Both the position numbers and the translations under genes were made by a program. 64,000 nt of DNA, taken from assembly GCA_900129675.1 (NCBI GenBank), contig FSRD01000002.1, forward strand, positions 558,001 through 622,000, read 5' to 3'. The notes below the pieces were generated by a model. That model did no database searches and was not told where the DNA came from. It worked only from the letters and a program-made list of their open reading frames with translations. This stretch comes from Bradyrhizobium erythrophlei. Its GTDB lineage: Bacteria; Pseudomonadota; Alphaproteobacteria; Rhizobiales; Xanthobacteraceae. Shown piece after piece: positions 27,417-36,396 of the stretch. Within the stretch, counting starts at the first letter, position 1; every line of letters starts with the position of its first letter.

Positions 27417-28508
27417 TGTGTACCGAAAACCCTATCCGGGTTTATCGAATGATAGAAACGGCTAAGTTGGCGCGATGATCGCGCTGATCTGCTTCGTTCT
27501 GGCCGTGCTGGCCTCGCCATTCAAGTCGAACATCCGGCTTGAGGCGGAGAATGCAGTGCTTCGACATCAGCTGATCGTCTTGCGACGCAAGCTGAAAGGC
27601 CGGGCTCGGCTCACGAACAACGACCGCTGGTTCTTCGTTCAGCTCTATCGCTGGTTCCCGTCGATCCTTCCGGTTCTCATGATTATTCGACCCGAAACGC
27701 TGGTGGGTTGGCATCGGGCCGGCTTTCGCCGCTACTGGCGGTGGAAATCGCGGCGGCGGGGTGGGCGCCCGCAAATCGAAGCGGACCTGCGCGCGCTGAT
27801 CCGACAGATGAGCACGGAGAATTTGCTTTGGGGTGCGCCGCGCATCCACGGCGAACTGCTCAAGCTTGGGTTTAGCGTCGCCCAATCAACCGTTGCCAAG
27901 TACATGGTGAAACGACGGGGGCCGCCCAGTCAGGGATGGCGAACGTTCTTGCGCAACCACGCGCCGGACATTGCCGCCATGGACTTGTTCGTCGTTCCAA
28001 CTATCGGTTTCGACCTGCTCTATGCCTTCGTCATCGTCCGGCTGGACCGCCGAGAGCTGGTCTGGATCAACGTCACAACCAACCCGACCGCGGAATGGAT
28101 TGCACGCCAGCTGACGGAGGCCTTTCCTTGGGATGAGGCTCCGCACTACCTCATCCGTGATCGCGACCGGATCTATGGGAGCGTCGTCACACGCCGATTG
28201 CGCGCCATGGGCATCCGGGACAAGCCTACGGCAACAGGCTCGCCCTGGCAGAATGGCTTTGCCGAGCGGTTGATCGGATCGATCCGGCGCGAGTGTCTGG
28301 ATCATGTGGTGATTTGGAGCGAGGCGCATTTGCGTCGGATCCTGAAATCTTATGCTGGCTATTACAACGAGATTAGAACTCATCGGTCATTAGATAAAGA
28401 TGCGCCGGTCTCTCGCTCGGTTCATCGAACCGGAATCATCGTTTCACACCCGATCTTGGGCGGACTTCATCACCACTATCGTCGAATTTAAGGTTCTCGG
28501 TACACACA
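27417..28508 (+). mobile_element. IS-B, intact copy (about 1092 bp)
   Basis: Left end TGTGTACCGAAAACC, right end (reverse complement) TGTGTACCGAGAACC. It contains one intact transposase gene. A GGG stands on both flanks and could be a 3-bp target duplication. It lies between the stress-protein gene and cstA. Confidence 0.8.
27475..28491 (+). CDS. IS-B transposase, integrase-core DDE type (338 aa)
   Basis: Complete transposase. Catalytic acids are Asp170 (IAAMDLFVVP), Asp229 (LIRDRDRIYG) and Glu264 (QNGFAERLIGSIRREC), a DD34E spacing. The C-terminus reads HPILGGLHHHYRRI. Related to but clearly distinct from the IS-A transposase of equal length. Three other copies in this window (12025, 44053, 51650) are broken, so this copy could serve them in trans where their ends survive. 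Confidence 0.88.
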   Translation: MIALICFVLAVLASPFKSNIRLEAENAVLRHQLIVLRRKLKGRARLTNNDRWFFVQLYRWFPSILPVLMIIRPETLVGWHRAGFRRYWRWKSRRRGGRPQIEADLRALIRQMSTENLLWGAPRIHGELLKLGFSVAQSTVAKYMVKRRGPPSQGWRTFLRNHAPDIAAMDLFVVPTIGFDLLYAFVIVRLDRRELVWINVTTNPTAEWIARQLTEAFPWDEAPHYLIRDRDRIYGSVVTRRLRAMGIRDKPTATGSPWQNGFAERLIGSIRRECLDHVVIWSEAHLRRILKSYAGYYNEIRTHRSLDKDAPVSRSVHRTGIIVSHPILGGLHHHYRRI

Positions 28509-28596
28509 GGGTTCTTTTGGCGGGAAATTGGCGAACCAATCTAAACATTAGAAATTGGATCGAGGCACACTGAGGAACCAGAGATTGGAGGGAGAC

Positions 28597-30687
28597 ATGA
28601 GTTCGCTCGCCATCAAGGGAAATGGACTTCAGTCAAAGCTCCTCTGGGCCGCAGTGATCGCGCTCGGTGCGCTTTCTTTCGGGATCGTCGCGCTCAGCAG
28701 AGGCGAGAACGTCAACGCGGCATGGCTCGTCGTCGCCGCGGTGTGCATCTACTTCATTGCCTACCGCTTTTACGCGCTGTTCATTGCCGAAAAGGTACTG
28801 GGCGTCGACCTTACGCGGCAGACCCCGGCCTACCAACACAATGACGGCCTCGACTACGTGCCGACCAACCGCTACGTGCTGTTCGGTCACCACTTCGCGG
28901 CAATTGCTGGCGCCGGTCCCCTGGTCGGTCCGGTGCTCGCCGCCCAGATGGGCTACCTGCCTGGCACGCTTTGGATTCTCGCTGGCGTGGTCTTCGCCGG
29001 CGCGGTGCAGGATCTGACTGTGCTCTTTCTCTCCACGCGGCGTGACGGCCGCTCGCTCGGCGACATGGTGCGCTCTGAAATGGGGCCGGTTGCCGGCGGC
29101 ATTGCGCTCATTGGCGTGCTGCTGATCATGGTCATCCTGCTCGCCGTGCTGGCGCTGGTCGTGGTCAAGGCGCTGGTCGGCAGTCCGTGGGGCACCTTCA
29201 CGGTGTTCTGCACCATTCCAATTGCAATGTTGATGGGCGTCTATGCCCGCTTCATTCGGATCGGCCGCATCGCGGAAATGTCGGTGATCGGCGTCGTGCT
29301 GCTGCTTGCGTCGCTAATCTACGGCCGGACCGTGGCGGAAAACCCGGCGATCGCAACATGGTTTGATTTGCGCGGCGAGACGCTGGCGCTGATCATCATC
29401 GGGTACGGGTTCGTCGCCTCGGTGCTGCCGGTGTGGCTACTGCTGGCGCCACGGGACTATCTGTCGACCTTCCTCAAGGTCGGCACAATGGCGCTGCTCG
29501 CGGTCGGCATCATCTTGGTCCAGCCAGAGTTGAAGATGCCAGCGGTCACCAAGTTCATCGACGGCACCGGCCCGGTGTGGTCTGGCAGCCTATTCCCGTT
29601 CCTGTTCATCACCATCGCCTGTGGCTCGGTATCCGGCTTCCATTCGCTAATCGCCTCGGGCACGACCCCGAAAATGGTAGAGAATGAGAGCCAGCTCCGC
29701 TTCATCGGCTATGGCGCCATGCTTACGGAGTCCTTCGTCGCCATCATGGCGATGATCGGTGCGACGGTGATCGAGCCCGGAATCTATTTCGCCATAAACA
29801 GCCCGGGCGCGCTGATTGGCACCACCGCCGCGCAGGCGGCGGAGGTGATCTCCGGCTGGGGTTTCACCGTCACCCCCGACATGATCAGCCAGATCGCCCA
29901 GGACGTCGGCGAGAAGACGCTGCTGTCGCGCACCGGCGGCGCCCCGACACTCGCGGTTGGCATGGCGCATATCCTGTCCGGTATGTTCGGCGGCCGCGTT
30001 TTGATGGGGCTCTGGTACCACTTCGCCATTCTTTTCGAAGCGCTGTTTATCCTCACCACCGTCGACGCCGGCACCCGCGTCGCCCGCTTCATGATCCAGG
30101 ATATGATCGGCAGCGTAATGCCGTCGTTCCGGAAGACCGAGTCGTGGGGAAACAACCTAGTTGGATCGGCGCTGGCGGTCGGCGCCTGGGGCTACTTCCT
30201 CTACCAGGGAGTAATCGATCCAATGGGCGGGATCAACACGCTCTGGCCGCTGTTCGGCATCTCCAACCAGATGCTGGCAGGGATCGCGCTCATCCTGTGC
30301 ACAGTCGTACTGTTCAAGATGAAGCGCCAGCGTTACGCTTGGGTTACGATCGTGCCTACCTTATGGCTCCTTGTATGCACGCTGACGGCGGGGTTGCAGA
30401 AAATCTTCAGCGCCGAACCGGCGATCGGCTTCGTTGCCCACGCGCGGGTGTTCGGCGACGCCGCCGCGGCGGGCAAGATCCTGGCGCCGGCGAAGACGAT
30501 AGAGGAGATGCACCGCGTCATCGTCAACGATTACGTCGACGCTACACTGTCCGCGCTGTTCGTCGCGGTGGTGCTGGCCATGATAGTCTACGGTGTCATC
30601 GCCATACGCCGGGCATTGGGTGACCCGAAGATCACCGCCATCGAGATCGGCCTGCCCGCAAACATCCCGGGAGCGAACCTTGCCTGA
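28597..30687 (+). CDS. cstA: CstA-family pyruvate/peptide transporter (696 aa)
   Basis: Large inner-membrane protein with about 16-18 helices. The conserved family start is visible in HNDGLDYVPTNRYVLFGHHF and AAIAGAGPLVGPVLAAQMGY; later landmarks are ACGSVSGFHSLIASGTTPK and INTLWPLFGISNQMLAGIAL. CstA proteins take up pyruvate or peptides on carbon starvation. ATG 28597 follows GGAGGGAG; an upstream in-frame ATG at 28555 lacks one. The stop overlaps the next small gene. Confidence 0.93.
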   Translation: MSSLAIKGNGLQSKLLWAAVIALGALSFGIVALSRGENVNAAWLVVAAVCIYFIAYRFYALFIAEKVLGVDLTRQTPAYQHNDGLDYVPTNRYVLFGHHFAAIAGAGPLVGPVLAAQMGYLPGTLWILAGVVFAGAVQDLTVLFLSTRRDGRSLGDMVRSEMGPVAGGIALIGVLLIMVILLAVLALVVVKALVGSPWGTFTVFCTIPIAMLMGVYARFIRIGRIAEMSVIGVVLLLASLIYGRTVAENPAIATWFDLRGETLALIIIGYGFVASVLPVWLLLAPRDYLSTFLKVGTMALLAVGIILVQPELKMPAVTKFIDGTGPVWSGSLFPFLFITIACGSVSGFHSLIASGTTPKMVENESQLRFIGYGAMLTESFVAIMAMIGATVIEPGIYFAINSPGALIGTTAAQAAEVISGWGFTVTPDMISQIAQDVGEKTLLSRTGGAPTLAVGMAHILSGMFGGRVLMGLWYHFAILFEALFILTTVDAGTRVARFMIQDMIGSVMPSFRKTESWGNNLVGSALAVGAWGYFLYQGVIDPMGGINTLWPLFGISNQMLAGIALILCTVVLFKMKRQRYAWVTIVPTLWLLVCTLTAGLQKIFSAEPAIGFVAHARVFGDAAAAGKILAPAKTIEEMHRVIVNDYVDATLSALFVAVVLAMIVYGVIAIRRALGDPKITAIEIGLPANIPGANLA

Positions 30688-30880
30688 CATCATGACGCTG
30701 AAAGAATGGTCGGTACGCACTGCACGTCTGATGGTCGGCATTCCCGACTATCAGACTTACGTGGAGCATCGCCGGCAGACGCATCCGGACGAGCCGATCA
30801 TGACGTATGAAGAATTCTTCTTGGAGCGCCAGAACGCTCGCTACGCTGTCGGCAAGGGCCGCTTCCGCTGCTGCTGTTGA
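30680..30880 (+). CDS. YbdD-like small CstA partner (66 aa)
   Basis: Small protein of the DUF466/YbdD family that always follows cstA. Motifs LMVGIPDYQTYVEHRRQTHP and DEPIMTYEEFFLERQNARY are typical, as is the Cys-rich end FRCCC. I chose the TTG at 30680, which overlaps the cstA stop and has GGGAG six bases upstream; the ATG at 30692 has no ribosome binding site. Confidence 0.88.
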   Translation: MPDIMTLKEWSVRTARLMVGIPDYQTYVEHRRQTHPDEPIMTYEEFFLERQNARYAVGKGRFRCCC

Positions 30881-30954
30881 GCGCAAAATTCCCTCGCCCC
30901 GCCAGCGGAGGCCGGCTGCGAAAGCGCTTGGACTCGATATCCCGCCCACGCTTG

Positions 30955-31403
30955 CCGGCGGCTCGAACGCGAGGCCGGACGCAATGTCGAGGTCATGTGG
31001 CTGCTGGGTCGGCTCGCACCTGATCACAAGACGATCGCGGACTTCCGCAAAGACAATGGCTTGGCGCTGCGCAAGGTATGTGCGCGCTTCGTCGAACTCT
31101 GCCGCGAGATGGGTCTTCTCGCGGCGGCGAGCGTCGCCATCGATGGCAGCAAGTTCAAGGCGGTGAACAACCGGGACAAAAACTTCACGCGGGCGAAGGT
31201 GGAACGGCGGCGTGCCCAGCTGGAGGAGAGCGTCGCGCGCTATCTGAGCCAACTTGACACGGCCGACCGGCAGGAGCCGACGGAGGCACTGGCCGCGAAG
31301 GTGACGAGGCTTACCGAGAAACTGACGAAGCTGAAGGAGGAACAAGCTTGCCGTTTACGAGAAGCAGATGCTCGCTTCGCCTGACCAGCAAATCTCACTG
31401 ACC
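30955..31403 (+). pseudogene. IS1182-type transposase fragment
   Basis: Frame RLEREAGRNVEVMWLLGRLA, PDHKTIADFRKDNG and AIDGSKFKAVNNRDKNF belongs to the N-terminal half of IS1182 transposases, including the first catalytic region. A one-base shift near 31350 moves it to KQMLASPDQQISLTE, after which it is joined to an SDR fragment. It is of a different subtype from the two complete IS1182-type copies. Confidence 0.75.
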
Positions 31404-31680
31404 GAAGCGTCGATCTACGTCGGCGCCAAGCACGCTGTCGAGGGCATTACCAAGTCGGTGGCGCTTGAAATCGCCAAGTCGGGCATTCGCGTGAATGCCG
31501 TCGCTGACCCGCTTTACCGGCACGTCGGAGAACAAGGCGGCCTTGGCGACGCAGGTTCCGCTGGGTCGGCTCGGACTCTCCGAGGAGGTCGCCGACGGCA
31601 TCGTGTTCATCGGTTCGGACGAAGCCAGGTTTATCACAGGCCATGTCCTCAACGTCGAGGGCGGACACAGCGCCAACTGA
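31404..31680 (+). pseudogene. short-chain dehydrogenase C-terminal fragment
   Basis: SDR signature YVGAKHAVEGITKSVALEIA (YxxxK active site with Ser/Gly drift) then KSGIRVNAVA; a small deletion near 31505 loses the Pro-Gly loop and shifts the frame, which resumes TRFTGTSENKAALATQVPLG to EEVADGIVFIGSDEARFITG and a normal C-terminus. The Rossmann N-terminus is missing. Dead gene. Confidence 0.8.
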
Positions 31681-31917
31681 TCCTGTCGGGCGCGGAGGTT
31701 ACTCCGCGCCCGAATACGGGCGCGGTCTTCCCGGGCACGCTTCTCGCAGCTCTCGCCGCCCGCGTTCGACTGCTTCGCATCTCGGGTTGAGGTGCAATCG
31801 CACGCGAATCTTCGAACGCGCACACGACTCATCTAGCCCTCTGCAGACCACGCGTCCTGCGTACATTTTGGCCGGCCGGGCCTGCGCTTGGCAGGTTTTG
31901 CTTATGTCACGCCATTT

Positions 31918-32340
31918 CTAGATGGCAGAAGCGGGCGTGTTACGGTTTGAGTGCTCCTCGGCAGTGGGGGTCGCGTGTTCGGGCTGATGCGTGACCGGAA
32001 GCTGCAATACACTCGCCCGCTGGCCGCTTGAGAGATGCGTCACGAGAACGACGTTGCCGTCTGGCAATTCGAGCGCGTCATGATGTCGGTAGGCATTGTG
32101 CTGATCTATCTTGCGAAATCGAGCAACTCTGAAGTTGGGGGCCTTCGTCCAAATCCAGCTTTGATTGTGTTTCACGTCTTGATCAAAAGCCAATTCGGTC
32201 CCCGGAAGTAGGCAAACCGCCACGTTCGGTTCCCCTTCCGCCGCAAAGCCGCGGGTCCCTCCTGAAAATGACGTTGTGATAAGCATCTCGCCAACCTTTG
32301 CGGGACGAGACGCGACAGCGTGCAGACTATAGTCACACAT
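31918..32340 (-). CDS. conserved protein of unknown function (140 aa)
   Basis: ATG 32340 follows GAGGAG and opens MCDYSLHAVASRPAKVGEML, which I recognise as the start of a conserved Bradyrhizobium protein of unknown role. The body is beta-rich with few charged helices; the last 25 residues are polar and low-complexity. No membrane segment or signal. Stands alone. Confidence 0.65.
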   Translation of the reverse strand: MCDYSLHAVASRPAKVGEMLITTSFSGGTRGFAAEGEPNVAVCLLPGTELAFDQDVKHNQSWIWTKAPNFRVARFRKIDQHNAYRHHDALELPDGNVVLVTHLSSGQRASVLQLPVTHQPEHATPTAEEHSNRNTPASAI

Positions 32341-32810
32341 CAGATTTGCTCCTCTTTCGAGATAGCGCACCCGCACCCGCGGTGGCGCGGGCGTCTATCA
32401 GTGTGGTCCGGTGGTGAATATTACCCAGCTTGTGCCGCTTTGCGCTACGCCGCAACTTGAAATCATCACACTGCGCCCCTAAGTAATGTGGGATAGCATG
32501 CTCACAGTGTTCTTGATCAAGCGGCGAGCCCAGTTGCCCACGGACGACAGTTTGGCTGCTAGGCAGACCGTTCAGTCTTGTGCATGCGATTTCGAAAGCA
32601 AGCGCCGCTTGAAGGTCGCCGATGCGGCCGCGATCCGCCACAAGGCACAGCGCGCTCACATATCGCGGGTACGACTAGGGCAACGCCGCGATAATCCCGA
32701 TTGGAAACCTAACTCTTACGGGTTGACGCTGAGATAACTGCGCAAGTTTGTTGCCGCATTGCTGTGTTAATCAGCGTGACCCTTTACAACTGCCATATAA
32801 GGAGCGAGCC
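32341..32810. other. 470-base stretch without a supported gene
   Basis: Open frames on both strands (for example minus 32333-32659) lack ribosome binding sites and recognisable motifs. The last 20 bases carry the AAGGAG site of the next gene. Confidence 0.4.
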
Positions 32811-33059
32811 GTGTACGACGGCTCGAAGACCACCATGACTATGAATCAATCCAGATCCGCCGCGCTGTCGCGAAGACGGGCGGAGCGCTCACCTCCCGCG
32901 GAGGGGCGTTCCAAAAACCGCCAAAGTGTGAGGACGAGCTATGAGCGGTATCTCGCGTTGGCTCGTGCCCAAACTCTAGCCGGCGATCAAGTCGAGGCGG
33001 AGAATTCCTACCAACACGCCGAACATTATTTCCGCTCCATGAGCGAGAGCGCGCGGTAA
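32811..33059 (+). CDS. mini DUF4167 protein (82 aa)
   Basis: The core SKNRQSVRTSYERYLALARA and EAENSYQHAEHYFRSM is the N-terminal domain of DUF4167 proteins, which are common in Rhizobiales and normally 150-300 residues long with a disordered tail. Here the protein ends right after the domain. GTG 32811 is the likely start because AAGGAG lies six bases upstream. DUF4167 function is unknown. Confidence 0.7.
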   Translation: MYDGSKTTMTMNQSRSAALSRRRAERSPPAEGRSKNRQSVRTSYERYLALARAQTLAGDQVEAENSYQHAEHYFRSMSESAR

Positions 33060-33429
33060 CCGAATGGGAATCCGCCCTCGGTTCCTCCGAGTGACTCAAA
33101 CCTGGCGCCGAAGTTCGAAGCTTCAACCTGGGACCACCAACAGCGAGCATCCGTGCATGTGCAATTCGTGCTCGTGATGTATACGCCCAGCTTCCGCCCG
33201 TTCGTTAGTGAGATCGACATTCGGTGGTCTGCGGGGCGACCGGCGGCAAGCCGTTTATATGGTGCGCTTTTGGCAGAGTCCCGACATGCGGGCAGCGTTA
33301 TATTGCCAGCGATGGAATAGTTGACGCTGTTCGCGACTGGCGGCGAGCTGCACCTGACTCTTGAGCCCTAGGCCCGAGAGGTGAACGCGGCGATGCTGGG
33401 TTGGCTGAGCAAAAACGAAGTTCCCGCCT
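33060..33429. other. 370-base stretch without a supported gene
   Basis: No motif, repeat or clear promoter seen. A TTCGAAG loop near 33114 looks briefly like a T-arm but no tRNA fold can be built. Confidence 0.4.
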
Positions 33430-33466
33430 TTGACCGCAACGGATATCGGTCAACTAAAGTCTCTAG
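33430..33466 (+). pseudogene. 5' part of a small basic gene split by an IS1182-type insertion
   Basis: The frame TATDIGQLKSL runs into the IS at its CTAG target. It continues in frame on the far side (34920-34991) when one CTAG is removed. The whole would resemble small Myb-like or helix-turn-helix proteins starting with W-TAxDI-KLKSLA. No start with a ribosome binding site is visible, so it may have been partial already. Confidence 0.45.
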
Positions 33467-34919
33467 GAGCCTGTCCGAATAGTGGCTGTTCAATTCTGAG
33501 CGAGTCTGATTCAACCTTGGGCGATGAGCAAGTATTTTCGCCCCTGGAATATCGATCAGACGCTGCTTCTGCCGCCGAATGTGCAGGACTTCGTGCCGAA
33601 AGGCCATGTCTCGCGGTTTATCGTTGAACTGGTGCGGGAGAGCCTCGATCTCAAGGAGATCACGGGCAGCTATGTGAGCGGGCTCGGGCAGCCGCCGTTC
33701 GACCCGCGCATGATGGTGGCGCTTGTGCTGCACGGCTATGCGAGTGGGCTGTATTCATCGCGGCGGATCGCGAAGGCCTGCCGCGAACGGAATGATTTTG
33801 TAATGATTGTCGCGCTCGATCCGCCGGAGTTTCGCACGATCAGCGACTTCCGCAAGCGGCATTTGAAGGCGCTCGGCGCACTGTTCCTGCAGGTTCTGAA
33901 GTTGTGCGAGACGGCAGGGCTGGTCAAACTCGGCCATGTCGCGCTTGATGGCACGAAGATCAAAGCGAACGCGTCGAAACATAAAGCGATGAGTTATGAG
34001 CGCATGAAGAAACGCGAGGCGGAATTGAAAGCCGAGGTCGCTCGCATGCTGGCGGCCGCTGAGGCGGCGGATGCTCAGGAGGACGAGACTTTCGGCAAAG
34101 ACAAACGCGGCGACGAGCTGCCGGATTGGGCTGGCGACAAGGAGAAGCGGCTGGCGAAGATCCAGCAGGCGATGGCGGCGCTGGAGGCCGACGCCAGGCT
34201 GGCCGCGGAGGAAGAGCGTCGCATCGAGGCCGAAAAGGAACAGCAGCGCCAAGCCGAAGGCCGCAAGAAGCCGGGCAAACCGGCGGCGCCGGCATCGGAC
34301 CAGCCTAATCCCAAGTCGCAACGCAACTTCACCGACCCGGAAAGCCGCATCATGAAGTCGAAGGATGGCTTCGTTCAGGCCTATAATGCACAGGCCGCCG
34401 TCGACGCAGGCGCCCAGATCATTGTCGCGCACGAACTGACGCAGTGCGGCAACGATCAGGGCCAGCTGGTGCCCCTGATCGAGGCCATCGAGAACAATCT
34501 CGGCCGCAAGCCGGAGCAGGCCTCAGCGGACTCCGGCTACTGCAGCGAATCCAATCTCGAAGCGCTCGAAGCACATCGCGTTGACGGCTATGTCGCGCCT
34601 GGACGCGCCAAGCACCCGACAGCCGCGAACGGAAAAATCGGCGGACCGCTGACCCAACGGATGCGAAAGAAGATCGACGATGGCGGCTTCGAAACGCCCT
34701 ACCGATTGAGAAAGCAAGTGGTCGAACCGGTCTTCGGACAGATCAAACAGGCGCGCGGCTTCCGCCAGTTCCTGTTGCGGGGTGTCGAAAAAGTGCGTGC
34801 CGAGTGGGCCATGATCTGCACCGCCCACAACCTCCTGAAGCTGTTCACCCTCGCAAAGGCTGCCTGAGCCGGCTAACATGCCAATAAATGCCCGTCGCAG
34901 CACCTATCTGGACGGACTC
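33467..34919 (+). mobile_element. IS1182-type element copy 1 (1453 bp)
   Basis: Inverted ends GAGCCTGTCCGAATAG and (reverse complement of right) GAGTCCGTCCAGATAG, flanked on both sides by the 4-bp duplication CTAG (33463-33466 and 34920-34923), as expected for IS1182-like elements. A near-identical copy of the same length is at 59118-60570. Confidence 0.88.
33524..34867 (+). CDS. IS1182-type transposase, copy 1 (447 aa)
   Basis: Transposase opening MSKYFRPWNIDQTLLLPPNV. The DUF772 N-terminal domain is visible (GYASGLYSSRRIAKACRERN, RTISDFRKRHLKALG), the first catalytic Asp in GHVALDGTKIKAN, a long charged insert (residues about 165-260), then the second Asp in QASADSGYCSESNLEAL and the Glu near QVVEPVFGQIKQARGF. 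Intact frame. Copy 2 differs at only a few residues. Confidence 0.9.
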   Translation: MSKYFRPWNIDQTLLLPPNVQDFVPKGHVSRFIVELVRESLDLKEITGSYVSGLGQPPFDPRMMVALVLHGYASGLYSSRRIAKACRERNDFVMIVALDPPEFRTISDFRKRHLKALGALFLQVLKLCETAGLVKLGHVALDGTKIKANASKHKAMSYERMKKREAELKAEVARMLAAAEAADAQEDETFGKDKRGDELPDWAGDKEKRLAKIQQAMAALEADARLAAEEERRIEAEKEQQRQAEGRKKPGKPAAPASDQPNPKSQRNFTDPESRIMKSKDGFVQAYNAQAAVDAGAQIIVAHELTQCGNDQGQLVPLIEAIENNLGRKPEQASADSGYCSESNLEALEAHRVDGYVAPGRAKHPTAANGKIGGPLTQRMRKKIDDGGFETPYRLRKQVVEPVFGQIKQARGFRQFLLRGVEKVRAEWAMICTAHNLLKLFTLAKAA

Positions 34920-34991
34920 CTAGCAAAGCAAAGAGCCGGCGCTAAGAAAATCGCAAAGGCATTGAAACGCACTCCGGGTGCACAACGGTAA
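34920..34991 (+). pseudogene. 3' part of the small gene split by the IS1182-type insertion
   Basis: Reads AKQRAGAKKIAKALKRTPGA then QR and stops. It joins in frame to 33430-33466 through a single CTAG. Confidence 0.45.
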
Positions 34992-35138
34992 AAGCGCATA
35001 TGCATATGTTGGATGTGTCGCTCAGCACGAGGGGGTAACTGAAGGCAAAGGTCGCGATAATTAGCAAGTAGTCTGCCGCATTTGAATTGAACGGCTTTCT
35101 TTTTGATTTTCCGGAACGAACCACCGTATGCTCGGTTG

Positions 35139-35363
35139 TCATATGTTCCCCACCATTAAGGAGAACGTGATGACAAACAGAATGATCCCAACAAGTATGG
35201 TCAGCAGAATCGACAGAGCGATTAGTCCGCTAAGTCCGGCCAGAACCCGAGTCAGACGCCTGGCCAACAGACGCAAAATCCAAACCAGGACGGCCAGCAG
35301 GGCGGCGGCCAACAAAGAGATCCGCAACGCTGATGGAAACGAATTGCTCGTTTCGTCTGTCAA
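35139..35363 (-). CDS. possible small membrane protein (74 aa)
   Basis: Product has two strong hydrophobic segments (ISLLAAALLAVLVWILRLLA and LSGLIALSILLTILVGIILF). The only start is TTG 35363, with no ribosome binding site, so coding is uncertain. Confidence 0.3.
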   Translation of the reverse strand: MTDETSNSFPSALRISLLAAALLAVLVWILRLLARRLTRVLAGLSGLIALSILLTILVGIILFVITFSLMVGNI

Positions 35364-35677
35364 ACGGTGAGCAAGTCAACCGCCTCGCAGCTTTGTCTTT
35401 AAACGTGGCAAGTCATTTGATTTTGGTGGTTGTTGGCAGCGGCACTCGAAAGATGTTTATGCCCGAGCAAAAGCTTCATACCCACGAAGAAGTATTCAAA
35501 GATCATGTCACCGGTCAGTATGATGAAACCATATTTCGTTTCAGAGTGCCGGGCGGCTGGATTTATACGCACGCTGTGATCCGGTTTGGTTCGGTCGATA
35601 GAAACTTCGTAGCAGATACTTTCGTTCCTGACCCTAAGGATTGGTTTGGTGAAGGAGCAGTCATCCGAAATACGTGA
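35333..35677 (+). CDS. small protein of unknown function (up to 114 aa)
   Basis: The C-terminal 75 residues look genuine: HTHEEVFKDHVTGQYDETIF, FRVPGGWIYTHAVI and FVADTFVPDPKDWF. The pattern RVPGGWIY is shared by small proteins of rhizobial and phage origin that I cannot name. The true start may be the ATG near 35456 (MFMPEQKL) rather than 35333; neither has a good ribosome binding site. Confidence 0.45.
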   Translation: METNCSFRLSNGEQVNRLAALSLNVASHLILVVVGSGTRKMFMPEQKLHTHEEVFKDHVTGQYDETIFRFRVPGGWIYTHAVIRFGSVDRNFVADTFVPDPKDWFGEGAVIRNT

Positions 35678-35948
35678 GCCGAATCGCCTAGCCTCGATGC
35701 AAAGCGTGATCTTTGTTGAGCGCCCAGACCGCATTCCGGCTTGTGCCCGTTTTAATGACTGCTTGCCGCCCGACTAACCGGTTGAGCGATGTCAGTGCAA
35801 TGTTGGTGACGGCTTGCCCACAGCTTGTCGTCGTCTAAGGCTTGTAGTCGTCTTCCTCGATCGTCCCGGCAGATAAAGATAATACGTCCTCGACCTTCCC
35901 CTCTTGGGCGCAATGTGCGATCCGGCCCATGCCCTCAAGGAGGTAGCT

Positions 35949-36110
35949 ATGGAACATCAATTTTTCATTCGCCAGCAAAACCTCAAGCTCTATCGCAGTC
36001 GCGTGGCTGCATCGGAAGCGGCGGCAACGAAAGCTGACGCGCGGCAGAAGAAACATTTAAAGCTGCTGGCAAAGGAAGTAGCGAACGAGTCGCCGCCCAG
36101 AAAGAACTAA
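35949..36110 (+). CDS. small basic protein (53 aa)
   Basis: ATG 35949 stands five bases after a perfect AAGGAGG, which decides the start. The product is Lys/Ala-rich and helical (ASEAAATKADARQKKHLKLL). It could bind nucleic acid or be a fragment of a stress protein; family unknown. Confidence 0.55.
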   Translation: MEHQFFIRQQNLKLYRSRVAASEAAATKADARQKKHLKLLAKEVANESPPRKN

Positions 36111-36137
36111 TGCGTTTGCTGTCGGCATAGGCCGCCT

Positions 36138-36344
36138 TTAGGGCTCCGGGGCATTCTGGTCCTCGACCTTGGTAACGGAATATCCGGCTTTGCGAAGAGC
36201 AACCAGCACAGCCTTGGCGAGATGAATACTTTCTTCGTCACTTTTCGTGACTTGGTCCCACGTCGTGCCGTGCCCAGAACCGGGGTGATCAATGAAAGCG
36301 GTTTTGATGGCGCTTGTTATGACGATAAGGGCGTCTTCTGACAT
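36138..36344 (-). CDS. small acidic protein of unknown function (68 aa)
   Basis: MSEDALIVITSAIKTAFIDH then ESIHLAKAVLVALRKAGYSV: a compact two-helix protein. GGGAG precedes the ATG. The upstream 24 bases (36354-36378) are shared with the small-gene pair at 40206, suggesting common control. Convergent with the 53-residue gene. Confidence 0.6.
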   Translation of the reverse strand: MSEDALIVITSAIKTAFIDHPGSGHGTTWDQVTKSDEESIHLAKAVLVALRKAGYSVTKVEDQNAPEP

Positions 36345-36353
36345 CTAGTCTCC

Positions 36354-36396
36354 CGCTGCTTTCCGCTAAGCATATCACGCTTTTGGCAGGCGTGAT
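36354..36396 (-). promoter_or_regulatory. shared leader motif and inverted repeat upstream of the 68-aa gene
   Basis: On the minus strand the motif ATGCTTAGCGGAAAGCAG is repeated at 40215-40232 in front of another small gene. Next to it is a perfect 7-bp inverted repeat ATCACGC/GCGTGAT (36374-36380 with 36390-36396), a candidate operator. Function inferred from position only. Confidence 0.45.

Noticed and set aside
33100..33140. T-arm-like TTCGAAG loop near 33114
   Set aside because: No acceptor stem, anticodon arm or correct spacing can be built, so it is not a tRNA.
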